A stretch of 64,000 bases of DNA from Candidatus Brocadia sp. (GTDB lineage Bacteria; Planctomycetota; Brocadiia; Brocadiales; Brocadiaceae), in the NCBI GenBank assembly GCA_021646415.1, contig SOEU01000002.1, positions 186,001 through 250,000 of the forward strand. Direction: 5' to 3'. Below the pieces are notes generated by a model. The model worked only from the letters and a program-made list of their open reading frames with translations. It ran no database searches and was not told the origin of the DNA. Of this stretch, positions 32,117-39,940 are shown in pieces. Position 1 is the stretch's first letter; each line of letters opens with the position of its first letter. Made by a program: the position numbers and the translations under genes.

Positions 32117-32745
32117 CGTCTATGAAGTCTTTCCATGTTAATACAAAATCATTATGGCTTATTTTAGAAACCTTTGTCAAAAAGGGAAAACAGTGGAAAC
32201 ATTATCTACCTGTCATCAATCTTGTTCTGCTTATAGGGGTTATCAGCCTTACCGTTGTTTGTGTGCTGTTTGTTTATTACACCCCTGAAAATACCTTGAA
32301 ATTAGAAAAGTATCGGGAGGAAATTCCGGCGAAGAACAATCCTTTGCCTCCCTTGGATATGGGTACTAAACCGATAGATCACTATGAACTTATCTTGTCA
32401 AATAACCCATTCTCACCTAATCGCACTGCCTGGAACCCGCCGGAGACAAAAAAAGATTCCAAACGTGAAGAGGGGGTGGCACAGGTACAACCTATAGAAA
32501 ACCAACAAAAACCTAGAGGGGCACCGAAAAAGATCACCTTGCGGGGAATCCTGATTCTTGGAAACACCAGGAAAGCTTTGATAGAGAATCCGGATCAGAC
32601 GACAAATAAAAAACCTTTTATCTTCATTGAAGAAGGGGAAGAGGTTGCAGAATACAAGGTAAAAAACATAGAACCGGATCAGATCAGACTTGATTGGTAT
32701 GGCGAAGAACAGATTGTTGTAATGAGATCGAATATTAAAAAATAG
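32113..32745 (+). CDS. gspC: GspC/PilP-like protein
   Basis: The protein has 210 residues. A membrane segment lies near residues 35-56 (INLVLLIGVISLTVVCVLFVYY). A proline-rich linker follows, then a small beta domain with KKITLRGILILGN, KALIENP and DQIRLDWYGEEQIVVM, the HR-domain pattern of GspC. GspC joins the inner-membrane platform to the secretin. It starts GTG at 32113, overlapping gspM by four bases; an ATG at 32122 is an alternative. Confidence 0.7.
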   Translation: MTSMKSFHVNTKSLWLILETFVKKGKQWKHYLPVINLVLLIGVISLTVVCVLFVYYTPENTLKLEKYREEIPAKNNPLPPLDMGTKPIDHYELILSNNPFSPNRTAWNPPETKKDSKREEGVAQVQPIENQQKPRGAPKKITLRGILILGNTRKALIENPDQTTNKKPFIFIEEGEEVAEYKVKNIEPDQIRLDWYGEEQIVVMRSNIKK

Positions 32746-32751
32746 CTGTTT

Positions 32752-33954
32752 ATGAGCACATTTAAATACAAATTATTAACGACCTCAAGTGGTATTATAG
32801 AAGGGGAAAAAGATGCGCTGAGTAAGGCAGACCTCATTAATGATCTGCGCAAATCAGGCCATATCATTTTAAATATTCAACAAGCGGATAAGAATAAAAA
32901 GTTTGGATTTTTTCTCAACCGCTCAAATAAGAAAGCTGTTTTGCCTTTTACCCAGGAGCTTGCAACATTACTCGAAGGAGGTATTCCTATCGACAAAAGC
33001 CTGTCTATTTTGTTGTCAGGGCAGGATAATAATACCATTAAAGACGTTATTGAAGATTTACTGAATGGGATTAAATCTGGAAAGTCCTTTGCTGAAGCAC
33101 TCATAAACCATGTCAAACTATTTTCCGGCGTCTATATAAATATGATACGCGCAGGCGAAGAAGGAGGGGTGTTACCTCAGGTACTTAAGAGGTTGGGGTC
33201 GTTTCAGGAAAGGCTGCAGAAAGTTAGGAATGAAATTATTTCCGCAATGATTTATCCCCTCTTGCTGAGCTGCACCGGTCTCGTGTGTGTAGGGGCGCTT
33301 ATCGTTTATGTTATTCCCAAGTTTTCTCAGATCTTCGAGGGAATGGGGATTTCTCTTCCTTTTTCGACGATGATACTCATGGGTATGAGCCAATATTCTA
33401 TTCGATATGGTTGGGTTTTCATTATTGCTGCCATGGTCGCGTTGTTTTTTTATAAAAGAGCGATGAAAGACAAAAAGACATCGATAAAAATAGACCAAAA
33501 AAAGTTAAAATTACCGCTCCTTGGCAATCTTTTATGGAAAATGCAGATAGCCAGATTTGCCAGAACGCTTGGCACATTACTGGAAAATGGAGTACCGCTG
33601 CTGAAATCAATGGATATTGTTAAAGATGTACTATCCAATCAATATCTTGCTGACATTCTGGAAAACGTAAAAGTTAATGTAAAAGAGGGCGCCGGTCTTA
33701 CCGTATCGCTTGCAAAAAGGGGCTTTCTGCCAGAAATTGCCGTCCATTTGCTGAAGGTGGGTGAAGAAACCGGGAATTTGGATCAAATGCTTCTTAAAGT
33801 TGCAGATAATTTTGATGCCGACGTAGAGCAGCGGATGAAGAGGCTTGTAACGATGGTTGAACCTGTACTTATATTACTTATGGGGGCTGTTATCGGTGTA
33901 ATTGTAATTTCTATGCTAACGGCAATCCTCAGTGTGAATGATTTAAGGTTTTAA
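32752..33954 (+). CDS. gspF: Type II secretion inner-membrane platform protein GspF
   Basis: The protein has 400 residues with two GspF domains (about 65-190 and 270-390) and three strong membrane segments. Motifs are FTQELATLLEGGIPIDKSL, IRAGEEGGVLP and, in the second half, FARTLGTLLENGVPLLKSM, VGEETGNLDQML and the C-terminal EPVLILLMGAVIG. It forms the rotating platform at the base of the pseudopilus. It ends 12 bp before the glycosyltransferase at 33967. Confidence 0.93.
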   Translation: MSTFKYKLLTTSSGIIEGEKDALSKADLINDLRKSGHIILNIQQADKNKKFGFFLNRSNKKAVLPFTQELATLLEGGIPIDKSLSILLSGQDNNTIKDVIEDLLNGIKSGKSFAEALINHVKLFSGVYINMIRAGEEGGVLPQVLKRLGSFQERLQKVRNEIISAMIYPLLLSCTGLVCVGALIVYVIPKFSQIFEGMGISLPFSTMILMGMSQYSIRYGWVFIIAAMVALFFYKRAMKDKKTSIKIDQKKLKLPLLGNLLWKMQIARFARTLGTLLENGVPLLKSMDIVKDVLSNQYLADILENVKVNVKEGAGLTVSLAKRGFLPEIAVHLLKVGEETGNLDQMLLKVADNFDADVEQRMKRLVTMVEPVLILLMGAVIGVIVISMLTAILSVNDLRF

Positions 33955-33966
33955 TTTGATTCATAG

Positions 33967-34695
33967 ATGAAAGAATGTTTCCTATCCATAATAATCCCTG
34001 CTTATAACGAGGAAAAGAGGTTACTGCCTACCCTTGGCAAAATTTGTGCATATCTTTCCAATCAAGGCTTTCCTTATGAAATAATTGTTGTGGATGATGG
34101 CTCTACGGATAATACCTTGCACGTGGTAAGAAATTTTGCGTGTTCAGACAAAAATATCGTTGTCTTAGCAAATGAACAGAATAGTGGTAAGGGTTATTCA
34201 GTGAAAAAAGGCATGTTGTCTGCAAGAGGTGAATATATCTTTTTTACTGATGCTGACCTTTCTACTCCTATTGAGGAAATAGAAAAGTGCTTGCCGTATC
34301 TTGCCAATGGTTACGATGTGGTAATCGGGTCGCGAAGTATGCCGGAATCCAATATCACGATTCATCAACCCTGGTACAGAGAGAAGATGGGAAAGATCTT
34401 TAATTTCATGGTAAACATGGTGCTGATAAAAGGAATTATAGATACGCAATGTGGATTTAAAGGATTCAAAAAGGAGGTTGTTAAAACCGTCTTTAGCAGG
34501 TGTAGTGTCGATGGTTTTTCCTTTGATGTGGAAGCCCTTTATTTGTCACGAAAATTTAATTTTAAGATAAAGGAAATTCCAATTCGGTGGGAAAATTCTA
34601 CATTGAGTAAGGTGAATCCAGTCAGACATTCCCTTCAGATGTTCAGGGACCTGTTCAGGATAAAAATAAACGATTTTAAAGGATGTTATCGGTAA
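33967..34695 (+). CDS. Family 2 glycosyltransferase (dolichyl/polyprenyl-phosphate sugar synthase type)
   Basis: The protein has 242 residues with no membrane segment. The GT-A fold motifs are SIIIPAYNEEKRLLPTL, IIVVDDGSTDNT, GKGYSVKKGM, FFTDADLSTP and DTQCGFKGF. The last motif is typical of dolichyl-phosphate glucose or mannose synthases, which load a sugar onto a lipid phosphate. The lipid-linked sugar would be the donor for PMT-like membrane transferases, and four such enzymes follow at 34698-44697. That pairing is inferred. It is the last gene of the gsp transcription unit by spacing. Confidence 0.88.
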   Translation: MKECFLSIIIPAYNEEKRLLPTLGKICAYLSNQGFPYEIIVVDDGSTDNTLHVVRNFACSDKNIVVLANEQNSGKGYSVKKGMLSARGEYIFFTDADLSTPIEEIEKCLPYLANGYDVVIGSRSMPESNITIHQPWYREKMGKIFNFMVNMVLIKGIIDTQCGFKGFKKEVVKTVFSRCSVDGFSFDVEALYLSRKFNFKIKEIPIRWENSTLSKVNPVRHSLQMFRDLFRIKINDFKGCYR

Positions 34696-34697
34696 CA

Positions 34698-36692
34698 TTA
34701 CTTTTTATGAAATAAAACCTGACCTGGAACAAGAGATTCGTTTCCTCCCGGTGGTGTCCACAGAAATTTCATGATAGCACCACCTCCTCCATCAAAATAT
34801 TTTATCCGCACATGATGAAATCCCTCATCAAGAGGTACAGCACCGGAAATGTACCTTATTGCATGAATATCGTCGTTATCGACGACCATATTCCCATCAA
34901 TGTAAACCACAGAACCATCATCTGAATTTGTCGCAAACTGATAGATACCTTTTTGCGTAATGGACAGATACCCCTCCCATTCGATACCAAAAGGAGATCT
35001 GTAAGGTTTTTTCGTCTCGTCATTATAGGTAAAAGAAATGGAATCTTTTTCCACCCTTGATAAAAAAGGTGTTCCGATACATTCTATATTATAGTAATAT
35101 TTTGCGTTTAATCCCTGTTCCAGTTCCTCCTTTGAAATTTTAGCAACTGGCTGAATAATTGTCTTTGTTGTCGCTCCTTTATCAAACTCAATCTCGTAGA
35201 GACCCTGCTGTATATATGCTGAGAGCCAAACACCCGGTCTCAGTACAAAACGTTCCTTCTTGTAATCTCCCTTTAATTTCTTCTTTAGTTCTGCTTCTCC
35301 GTTCTTATCAACGATGATAACGGGGGCGTTTGGGTTAGTAATAACGTTACCCCAGAATTTTGCATTTTTGTATTCCCTGAGGTACCATGGTAACGGCCAG
35401 TATTCTCTTGAAACGATATTGATGGTCATGTTTTTCCCGCATTTGTTCGAGAGGGATTCTATTCTGCCCAATAAATTATAAATGTCCCGCTTGGTCTGAA
35501 CATACACAAGTTCGTATCGTTCGTCATCGTAATTTTTAAAATTCAGCATAATGGACTGATAACAAGAAAAACCAAAGATGCAAACGTATATGGGATAAAA
35601 GATTGCATAATGCCATCTTCTTTTTGTCATACTGAAGATATTATTTACAAAAATCCCTCCTATGATAGAAAGTGGGAGTAAAATATTTAAAATCAGCCAG
35701 GGCGTTTTGTAAGGTATAAAGGAATAGATTACGTAGACGATAATAGCCCATGATGCTACAAAAACAGTAAATTTGTTTCCACGCCGAAATGAATAGTAAA
35801 ATCCAGCAATTCCCAAGACCAGTATGGGGAGTTCAAATTTGTAAAGTATTCTAAAATAGTAAAAAAACGGTTTGGCATGCCCACCGGTATGCGTACCAGT
35901 TTTTGTCCATATCTTGAGGGTAGTTAAGATGCCCTTGATACCAGCATAATAGGTAAAAAATGACGAATAAAACAAGAAGTTGACAAGTAAAAATATTCCT
36001 AAACTGATACCTATGGCATATTTGTTTTTCCTGCAATCAACTGCAAATGTGGTAAAGACGTCTTTAAGGTATTGAAATCTGGCACTGTTGGATAAGAAAA
36101 CCATTTCATAACAATAGGCTATAGCTAGAGACAATGCGTACACGGCAAAAGTCAGTATATAGGTTTCTTTTATGGTAATGACAAAGGCAATGCTTACTGC
36201 TGCAAAATATATGTACCTTGATTTCCTTGTTTCAGAGTAAAGGAAAAAGGAGACCACGACTGCCAGAGAAAAGAAGACTAAGTAAATTTCATGAATAGCG
36301 TCCCTTGAGAAGAATGAAGTGGCAGGAGAAAAGGCAATAAGTAACCCTGCAGTCAGTAAACCCATTTTGCCTAACCTTCTCCGGAGCGGATACAATAAGG
36401 CGACAACCATAATACCAAACAGAGCGGGCATGAATCGGAATGCAAAATCGGTAAGACCTAAAACATAAAATGGGATTAAACCAATGTAATAGAGAAAAGG
36501 GCCGTGATAATTGGCAGGGTCATAGTGGTAGTAATTCCTATTGAACAAATTTAACAGGAAAAAACTATTCACACCCTCGTCCGAATGAAAAGGCCTGAGG
36601 CCAAGGTCCCAGAAACGGATCAGAGACGCTATAGTAATGGGTAAGAAAAAAACAATGCTTAATTGTACGATATTTTTTTGTTGTTTATCCAT
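34698..36692 (-). CDS. PMT-like membrane glycosyltransferase with C-terminal PA14 domain
   Basis: The protein has 664 residues. The first 400 or so form a multi-pass membrane domain with FHSDEGVNSFF near residue 37, the acidic loop of the GT39/GT83 protein mannosyltransferase group, and YHGPFLYYIGL. It resembles the TIGR03663-type family. A periplasmic part follows and a PA14 domain ends the protein (about 535-660: SPFGIEWEGYL, NSDDGSVVYIDG, VRIKYFDGGGGAIMKF, TPPGG). PA14 is a beta-barrel carbohydrate-binding domain. It probably transfers a lipid-linked sugar to an exported protein or glycan. It is convergent with the family 2 transferase at 33967. Confidence 0.85.
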   Translation of the reverse strand: MDKQQKNIVQLSIVFFLPITIASLIRFWDLGLRPFHSDEGVNSFFLLNLFNRNYYHYDPANYHGPFLYYIGLIPFYVLGLTDFAFRFMPALFGIMVVALLYPLRRRLGKMGLLTAGLLIAFSPATSFFSRDAIHEIYLVFFSLAVVVSFFLYSETRKSRYIYFAAVSIAFVITIKETYILTFAVYALSLAIAYCYEMVFLSNSARFQYLKDVFTTFAVDCRKNKYAIGISLGIFLLVNFLFYSSFFTYYAGIKGILTTLKIWTKTGTHTGGHAKPFFYYFRILYKFELPILVLGIAGFYYSFRRGNKFTVFVASWAIIVYVIYSFIPYKTPWLILNILLPLSIIGGIFVNNIFSMTKRRWHYAIFYPIYVCIFGFSCYQSIMLNFKNYDDERYELVYVQTKRDIYNLLGRIESLSNKCGKNMTINIVSREYWPLPWYLREYKNAKFWGNVITNPNAPVIIVDKNGEAELKKKLKGDYKKERFVLRPGVWLSAYIQQGLYEIEFDKGATTKTIIQPVAKISKEELEQGLNAKYYYNIECIGTPFLSRVEKDSISFTYNDETKKPYRSPFGIEWEGYLSITQKGIYQFATNSDDGSVVYIDGNMVVDNDDIHAIRYISGAVPLDEGFHHVRIKYFDGGGGAIMKFLWTPPGGNESLVPGQVLFHKK

Positions 36693-37001
36693 TTGTGCAT
36701 AGGTTGAAGATAAAAGATTAAAAGGGAAATTGTACGGTTATTTAGCTTTTGATGCAGTCGCACCAATAATGAGAGTTATTTCTTTTGATTCCTGGATTAA
36801 ACTAAACATTCTTTTAAAATTAGGCCGGGTTTTAAAAGGCAAAACCCAACGACTTTTCATTTTTACCCACCCCTTAACCCCTCCCAGGAGGGGACTTCTA
36901 AAATTCCCCTCTTGAGAGGGGTAGGGGTGTGTTTATTCATTGCTTAACGAAAAAGTTTGAAATTCCTTGTATAATAGGCAATCCCTTTTTTGTTTTTTTC
37001 T
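36693..37001. other. Intergenic region with a hairpin and an orphan GC-rich repeat pair
   Basis: No credible gene is seen. GGGTTTT and AAAACCC at 36827-36847 form a 7-bp stem without a T-run. A GC-rich repeat pair lies at 36868-36931 and is listed separately. Confidence 0.5.
36868..36931. repeat. Orphan double hairpin related to the DUF559 boundary repeats
   Basis: Two inverted units lie back to back. The first is CACCCC then CCCCTCCCAGGAGGGG; the second is CCCCTCTTGAGAGGGG then TAGGGGTGTG, 11 bases later. Each has a perfect 7-bp hairpin, and together they form one large inverted repeat. The first resembles the repeat at 664-695 and the second that at 244-275, but no nuclease gene lies between or near them. 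Confidence 0.65.
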
Positions 37002-39416
37002 TTACTCTTTTATACTCAATCTTTCCCCCGGTATCTTCCCTTCCATCCCCCCTGGTGGTATCCACGATAGCTTAAAAATAGCCCCGCCGCCCCCATCAAA
37101 ATATTTGATCATTATTTTGTGTTTGCCTTTTTCCAATGCATGCTTACCTGTCACAGATCTTATTGCATGATGACCACCATTATCTATTATCAATATATCA
37201 TCGATATAAAGCCAGGAACCATCATCTGACGTTAATTTGAATGTATACGTACCGGGTGTTGGAATATCAATATAACCGTTCCAGATTATGCTAAAAGGAC
37301 TCGATATGGGTTTTTCTCCTTCATAGTCCCAATGAAATTCAATATCTGTATCGATTTTTTCTTGTACAGGCTCATCCTTCCAATCCACGTTGCCATAATA
37401 GCTGGCATATAATCCATATCCCTGGTTGACTAGCTTCTGTTTATCGTCAGCCTGAGACTCTCTGTCTGATGAAACAAGAGGCTGTTGTTTTTTACTCAGA
37501 TCGTAAACGGCATAGTTTTTCGTGGTTATTATTTGCGTATAATGGGTATCAAAAAATTCCTTATTTACGCCAAAATGTTTTTCGTGAGGACCTATCGTTA
37601 TGTAATGGGTTTTATATTTATCTATGAGAGATGCCGCCTCAGGATTACCTTTTAACATCTTTCGAATGTCGTGTTCACGCTTAAATGCATCACTATAGCC
37701 ATGACTCCATACATGACCAGGAAACCCCATCAATGACTTCCTGCCGGAAAGGAATACGAGGTGGTTGTGTATGGGTGCATTGAGAAAGATTGCATCAGCA
37801 GGGGTTTCATTGGAAATACGTCCGGCAAGTTCCATTTCTTCCGTGCTAAATTCCTTCCATCCGGTAACAGGGGCTATGGCATACCTGAAAACGTCGATAC
37901 TTCCTGCAACGGTGAGAAAAAACATGATAATGAAAAAGCCTACTCGTGAAAGAACTTTGTAATGTGTATTTTCATATAAACGGGCCATTGCAAAGGCTGC
38001 AATAGGGGTAGTTCCTAAAAACCAGTAAATGAATATTTTTATATTATCCCAATTCCAGGGTGCGAAGAGTACCAGATTTGGTACCAGGAAAAGTATCAAA
38101 AATGGCAAAGAATATAACCCGGGATGTGCAGGGACACGGTGATCCGCGCCCTTACGAAAAGAGAAAATTATTGTGAATCCAGCGATCATCAAAGGCCAGA
38201 AAAGTCCGGTATTTTTTAACCAGAACCAGAGGAAATTTTCCTTACCCGCCATCCAGCCAAAATTTGGTTTAAAAAAACTTCCTCCACCCACGTGTCCGGA
38301 AAGATAAAGCACCTGCGGCAGTGACAGTATAAAGGCGGGCATGAAGAACAGAAACCACTTTCGCCAGTCCCAGAATATGAGACCCAATGGTATGGTGACC
38401 ATCAGCATGGCCAGGAAACTGTGTGAGTGAAAGAAAGGCAATGCACCGGCAAGGATGCCGGCAAAGAGGAATTCTCTCCATTTCTTATGTTCGATGCCAA
38501 TGTAGAGAAGGGAAAAGATTAACATGGTGATCGGGAAACCGAAGAGAAAAGCCCGTTGCGGTACATTGAGGCATGTCAACGGCGTAATCCAGTGGTAGTT
38601 TAGCCGTTCAATTTTCGTGTAATCCCGCGGCAGATGCATAAGAAATGACCAGAAATTTTTAGGTGTATTTGCAATGTCCTGGAAGAAATAGTAAAAACCG
38701 AATCCTCCTGCGAAAAAAAAGATGAACAGAGAAATAATCGCCGCCAGCCTTTTTTTCGTGAGACGGTAAGTAAAGTAGTAAAGGATACCGTAAAAGGCAA
38801 CGGTCAATAATAGACCTGGGATGAACAACATGCCTTTAAAACTTAACCCTAACGTAAGAAAAATGGCAGATAGGAAATCGGACAGAAATGGATAGACCAG
38901 TTTCTCACCGGCGAAAGACGGATCCTGGGGTGGAATATTATTCCCCCATACAAAAGAGGTGATATAGGCCATATGCAGCGGCAAATCACCATAATTGTTT
39001 GTTAAGCCAACATACAATCCATCATTTTTCAAAAGGATTGTTCTGGAAAACAAACACCAGAATATTGTTGTAAAGAATGAAAATACTGCAAAATGTGCAA
39101 AATAGGACAACTTGCGGAGAAGAAAATCGTCTCTTATTTCTCTTGTTTCATTCAGGATCTTTTCTTTTAAAGATGTCCATTTTGTTCCTAGAAATATTGA
39201 ACAAAACACGATGAGCAAGCTGGTTGAAAGATAAATGCTTTTGCCAGAAAGTCCCCAGAGTAAGGAAAAAAGATAAACAAGCCAGGTATGCAATCCCAAT
39301 CCTATGGCCACTCCGTAGGTAACTCTTTCAAAGAGTGAATACCTTGATGCCAGAAAATACGTAAGGAAAAATCCGGTAATTACGGAAACAATGATAAATA
39401 GCACAACGTATGTCAT
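37002..39416 (-). CDS. Multi-pass membrane protein with C-terminal PA14 domain (glycosyltransferase-like)
   Basis: The protein has 804 residues with about 13 hydrophobic segments in the first 520. A large periplasmic loop near residues 130-170 contains NYGDLPLHMAYITSF and FAGEKLVYPFLSDFL, a layout seen in uncharacterised membrane glycosyltransferases. After residue 660 comes a PA14 domain (GYGLYASYYGNVDW, SPFSIIWNGYID, SDDGSWLYIDD, DNGGHHAIR, IKYFDGGGGAIFK, WIPPGG). The exact transferase family is not clear to me. The PA14 end is closely related to that of the protein at 34698. Confidence 0.75.
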   Translation of the reverse strand: MTYVVLFIIVSVITGFFLTYFLASRYSLFERVTYGVAIGLGLHTWLVYLFSLLWGLSGKSIYLSTSLLIVFCSIFLGTKWTSLKEKILNETREIRDDFLLRKLSYFAHFAVFSFFTTIFWCLFSRTILLKNDGLYVGLTNNYGDLPLHMAYITSFVWGNNIPPQDPSFAGEKLVYPFLSDFLSAIFLTLGLSFKGMLFIPGLLLTVAFYGILYYFTYRLTKKRLAAIISLFIFFFAGGFGFYYFFQDIANTPKNFWSFLMHLPRDYTKIERLNYHWITPLTCLNVPQRAFLFGFPITMLIFSLLYIGIEHKKWREFLFAGILAGALPFFHSHSFLAMLMVTIPLGLIFWDWRKWFLFFMPAFILSLPQVLYLSGHVGGGSFFKPNFGWMAGKENFLWFWLKNTGLFWPLMIAGFTIIFSFRKGADHRVPAHPGLYSLPFLILFLVPNLVLFAPWNWDNIKIFIYWFLGTTPIAAFAMARLYENTHYKVLSRVGFFIIMFFLTVAGSIDVFRYAIAPVTGWKEFSTEEMELAGRISNETPADAIFLNAPIHNHLVFLSGRKSLMGFPGHVWSHGYSDAFKREHDIRKMLKGNPEAASLIDKYKTHYITIGPHEKHFGVNKEFFDTHYTQIITTKNYAVYDLSKKQQPLVSSDRESQADDKQKLVNQGYGLYASYYGNVDWKDEPVQEKIDTDIEFHWDYEGEKPISSPFSIIWNGYIDIPTPGTYTFKLTSDDGSWLYIDDILIIDNGGHHAIRSVTGKHALEKGKHKIMIKYFDGGGGAIFKLSWIPPGGMEGKIPGERLSIKE

Positions 39417-39940
39417 AAAATATTTTTTAAAAAGCAGCCTTTCTTTTAGCGAATTTCAATTGTTGTCCTAAACTCTTTTTTCATTTTAATCTTTTATATA
39501 ATAAACTCCTTTATCTAAAAAAATATCACCAAAAGAAGTTTATCTTAATGGATGGTGTCCCCATTGTCTACGATAATTCTTTCGTTTTAAATGGACTTGC
39601 GAATCATCATCAGAGCTTGTAGCAAAATTATAAATGCCTTTTTGGTATTTGAGTGTAGTCCATCCATCAATGCTGAATGGTGCTTTATAAGGTTTTCGAT
39701 TCTTTGTCGAAGTTGCAAGAGATACGATCTGGTTCTACTTTTGAAAAAATGGCTTACCCTTGCAATCTGTTCCGTATGATTACGGTGTATTTCTTCACCA
39801 TGCCTTTTAATAGAATTCAATTTTATATGCTCACATAAAAAGATATTATTTTAAAAAATATTTTCCATAAAATATACAAATTGTTTGATTTTTTCAAAAA
39901 TAGTTCTTATAAATGAAGATTAAATAACAATGAGAACTTC
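39417..39940. other. Intergenic region between divergent PA14 proteins
   Basis: This AT-rich region of 524 bp separates the genes at 37002 (minus) and 39941 (plus). Its only recognisable content is the PA14 relic at 39546-39762. I see no clear promoter boxes. Confidence 0.5.
39546..39762 (-). pseudogene. Decayed PA14 domain relic
   Basis: On the minus strand one frame reads GKPFFQK, a stop, then KPYKAPFSIDGWTTLKYQKG and IYNFATSSDDDSQVHLK. A second frame then gives ERIIVDNGDTIH. Together these are the centre of a PA14 domain (compare SPFGIEWEGYL, QKGIYQFATNSDDGS and VVDNDDIHA in the protein at 34698), broken by a stop and a frameshift. Both ends are missing. It shows that at least one more PA14 gene once stood here. 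Confidence 0.75.
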
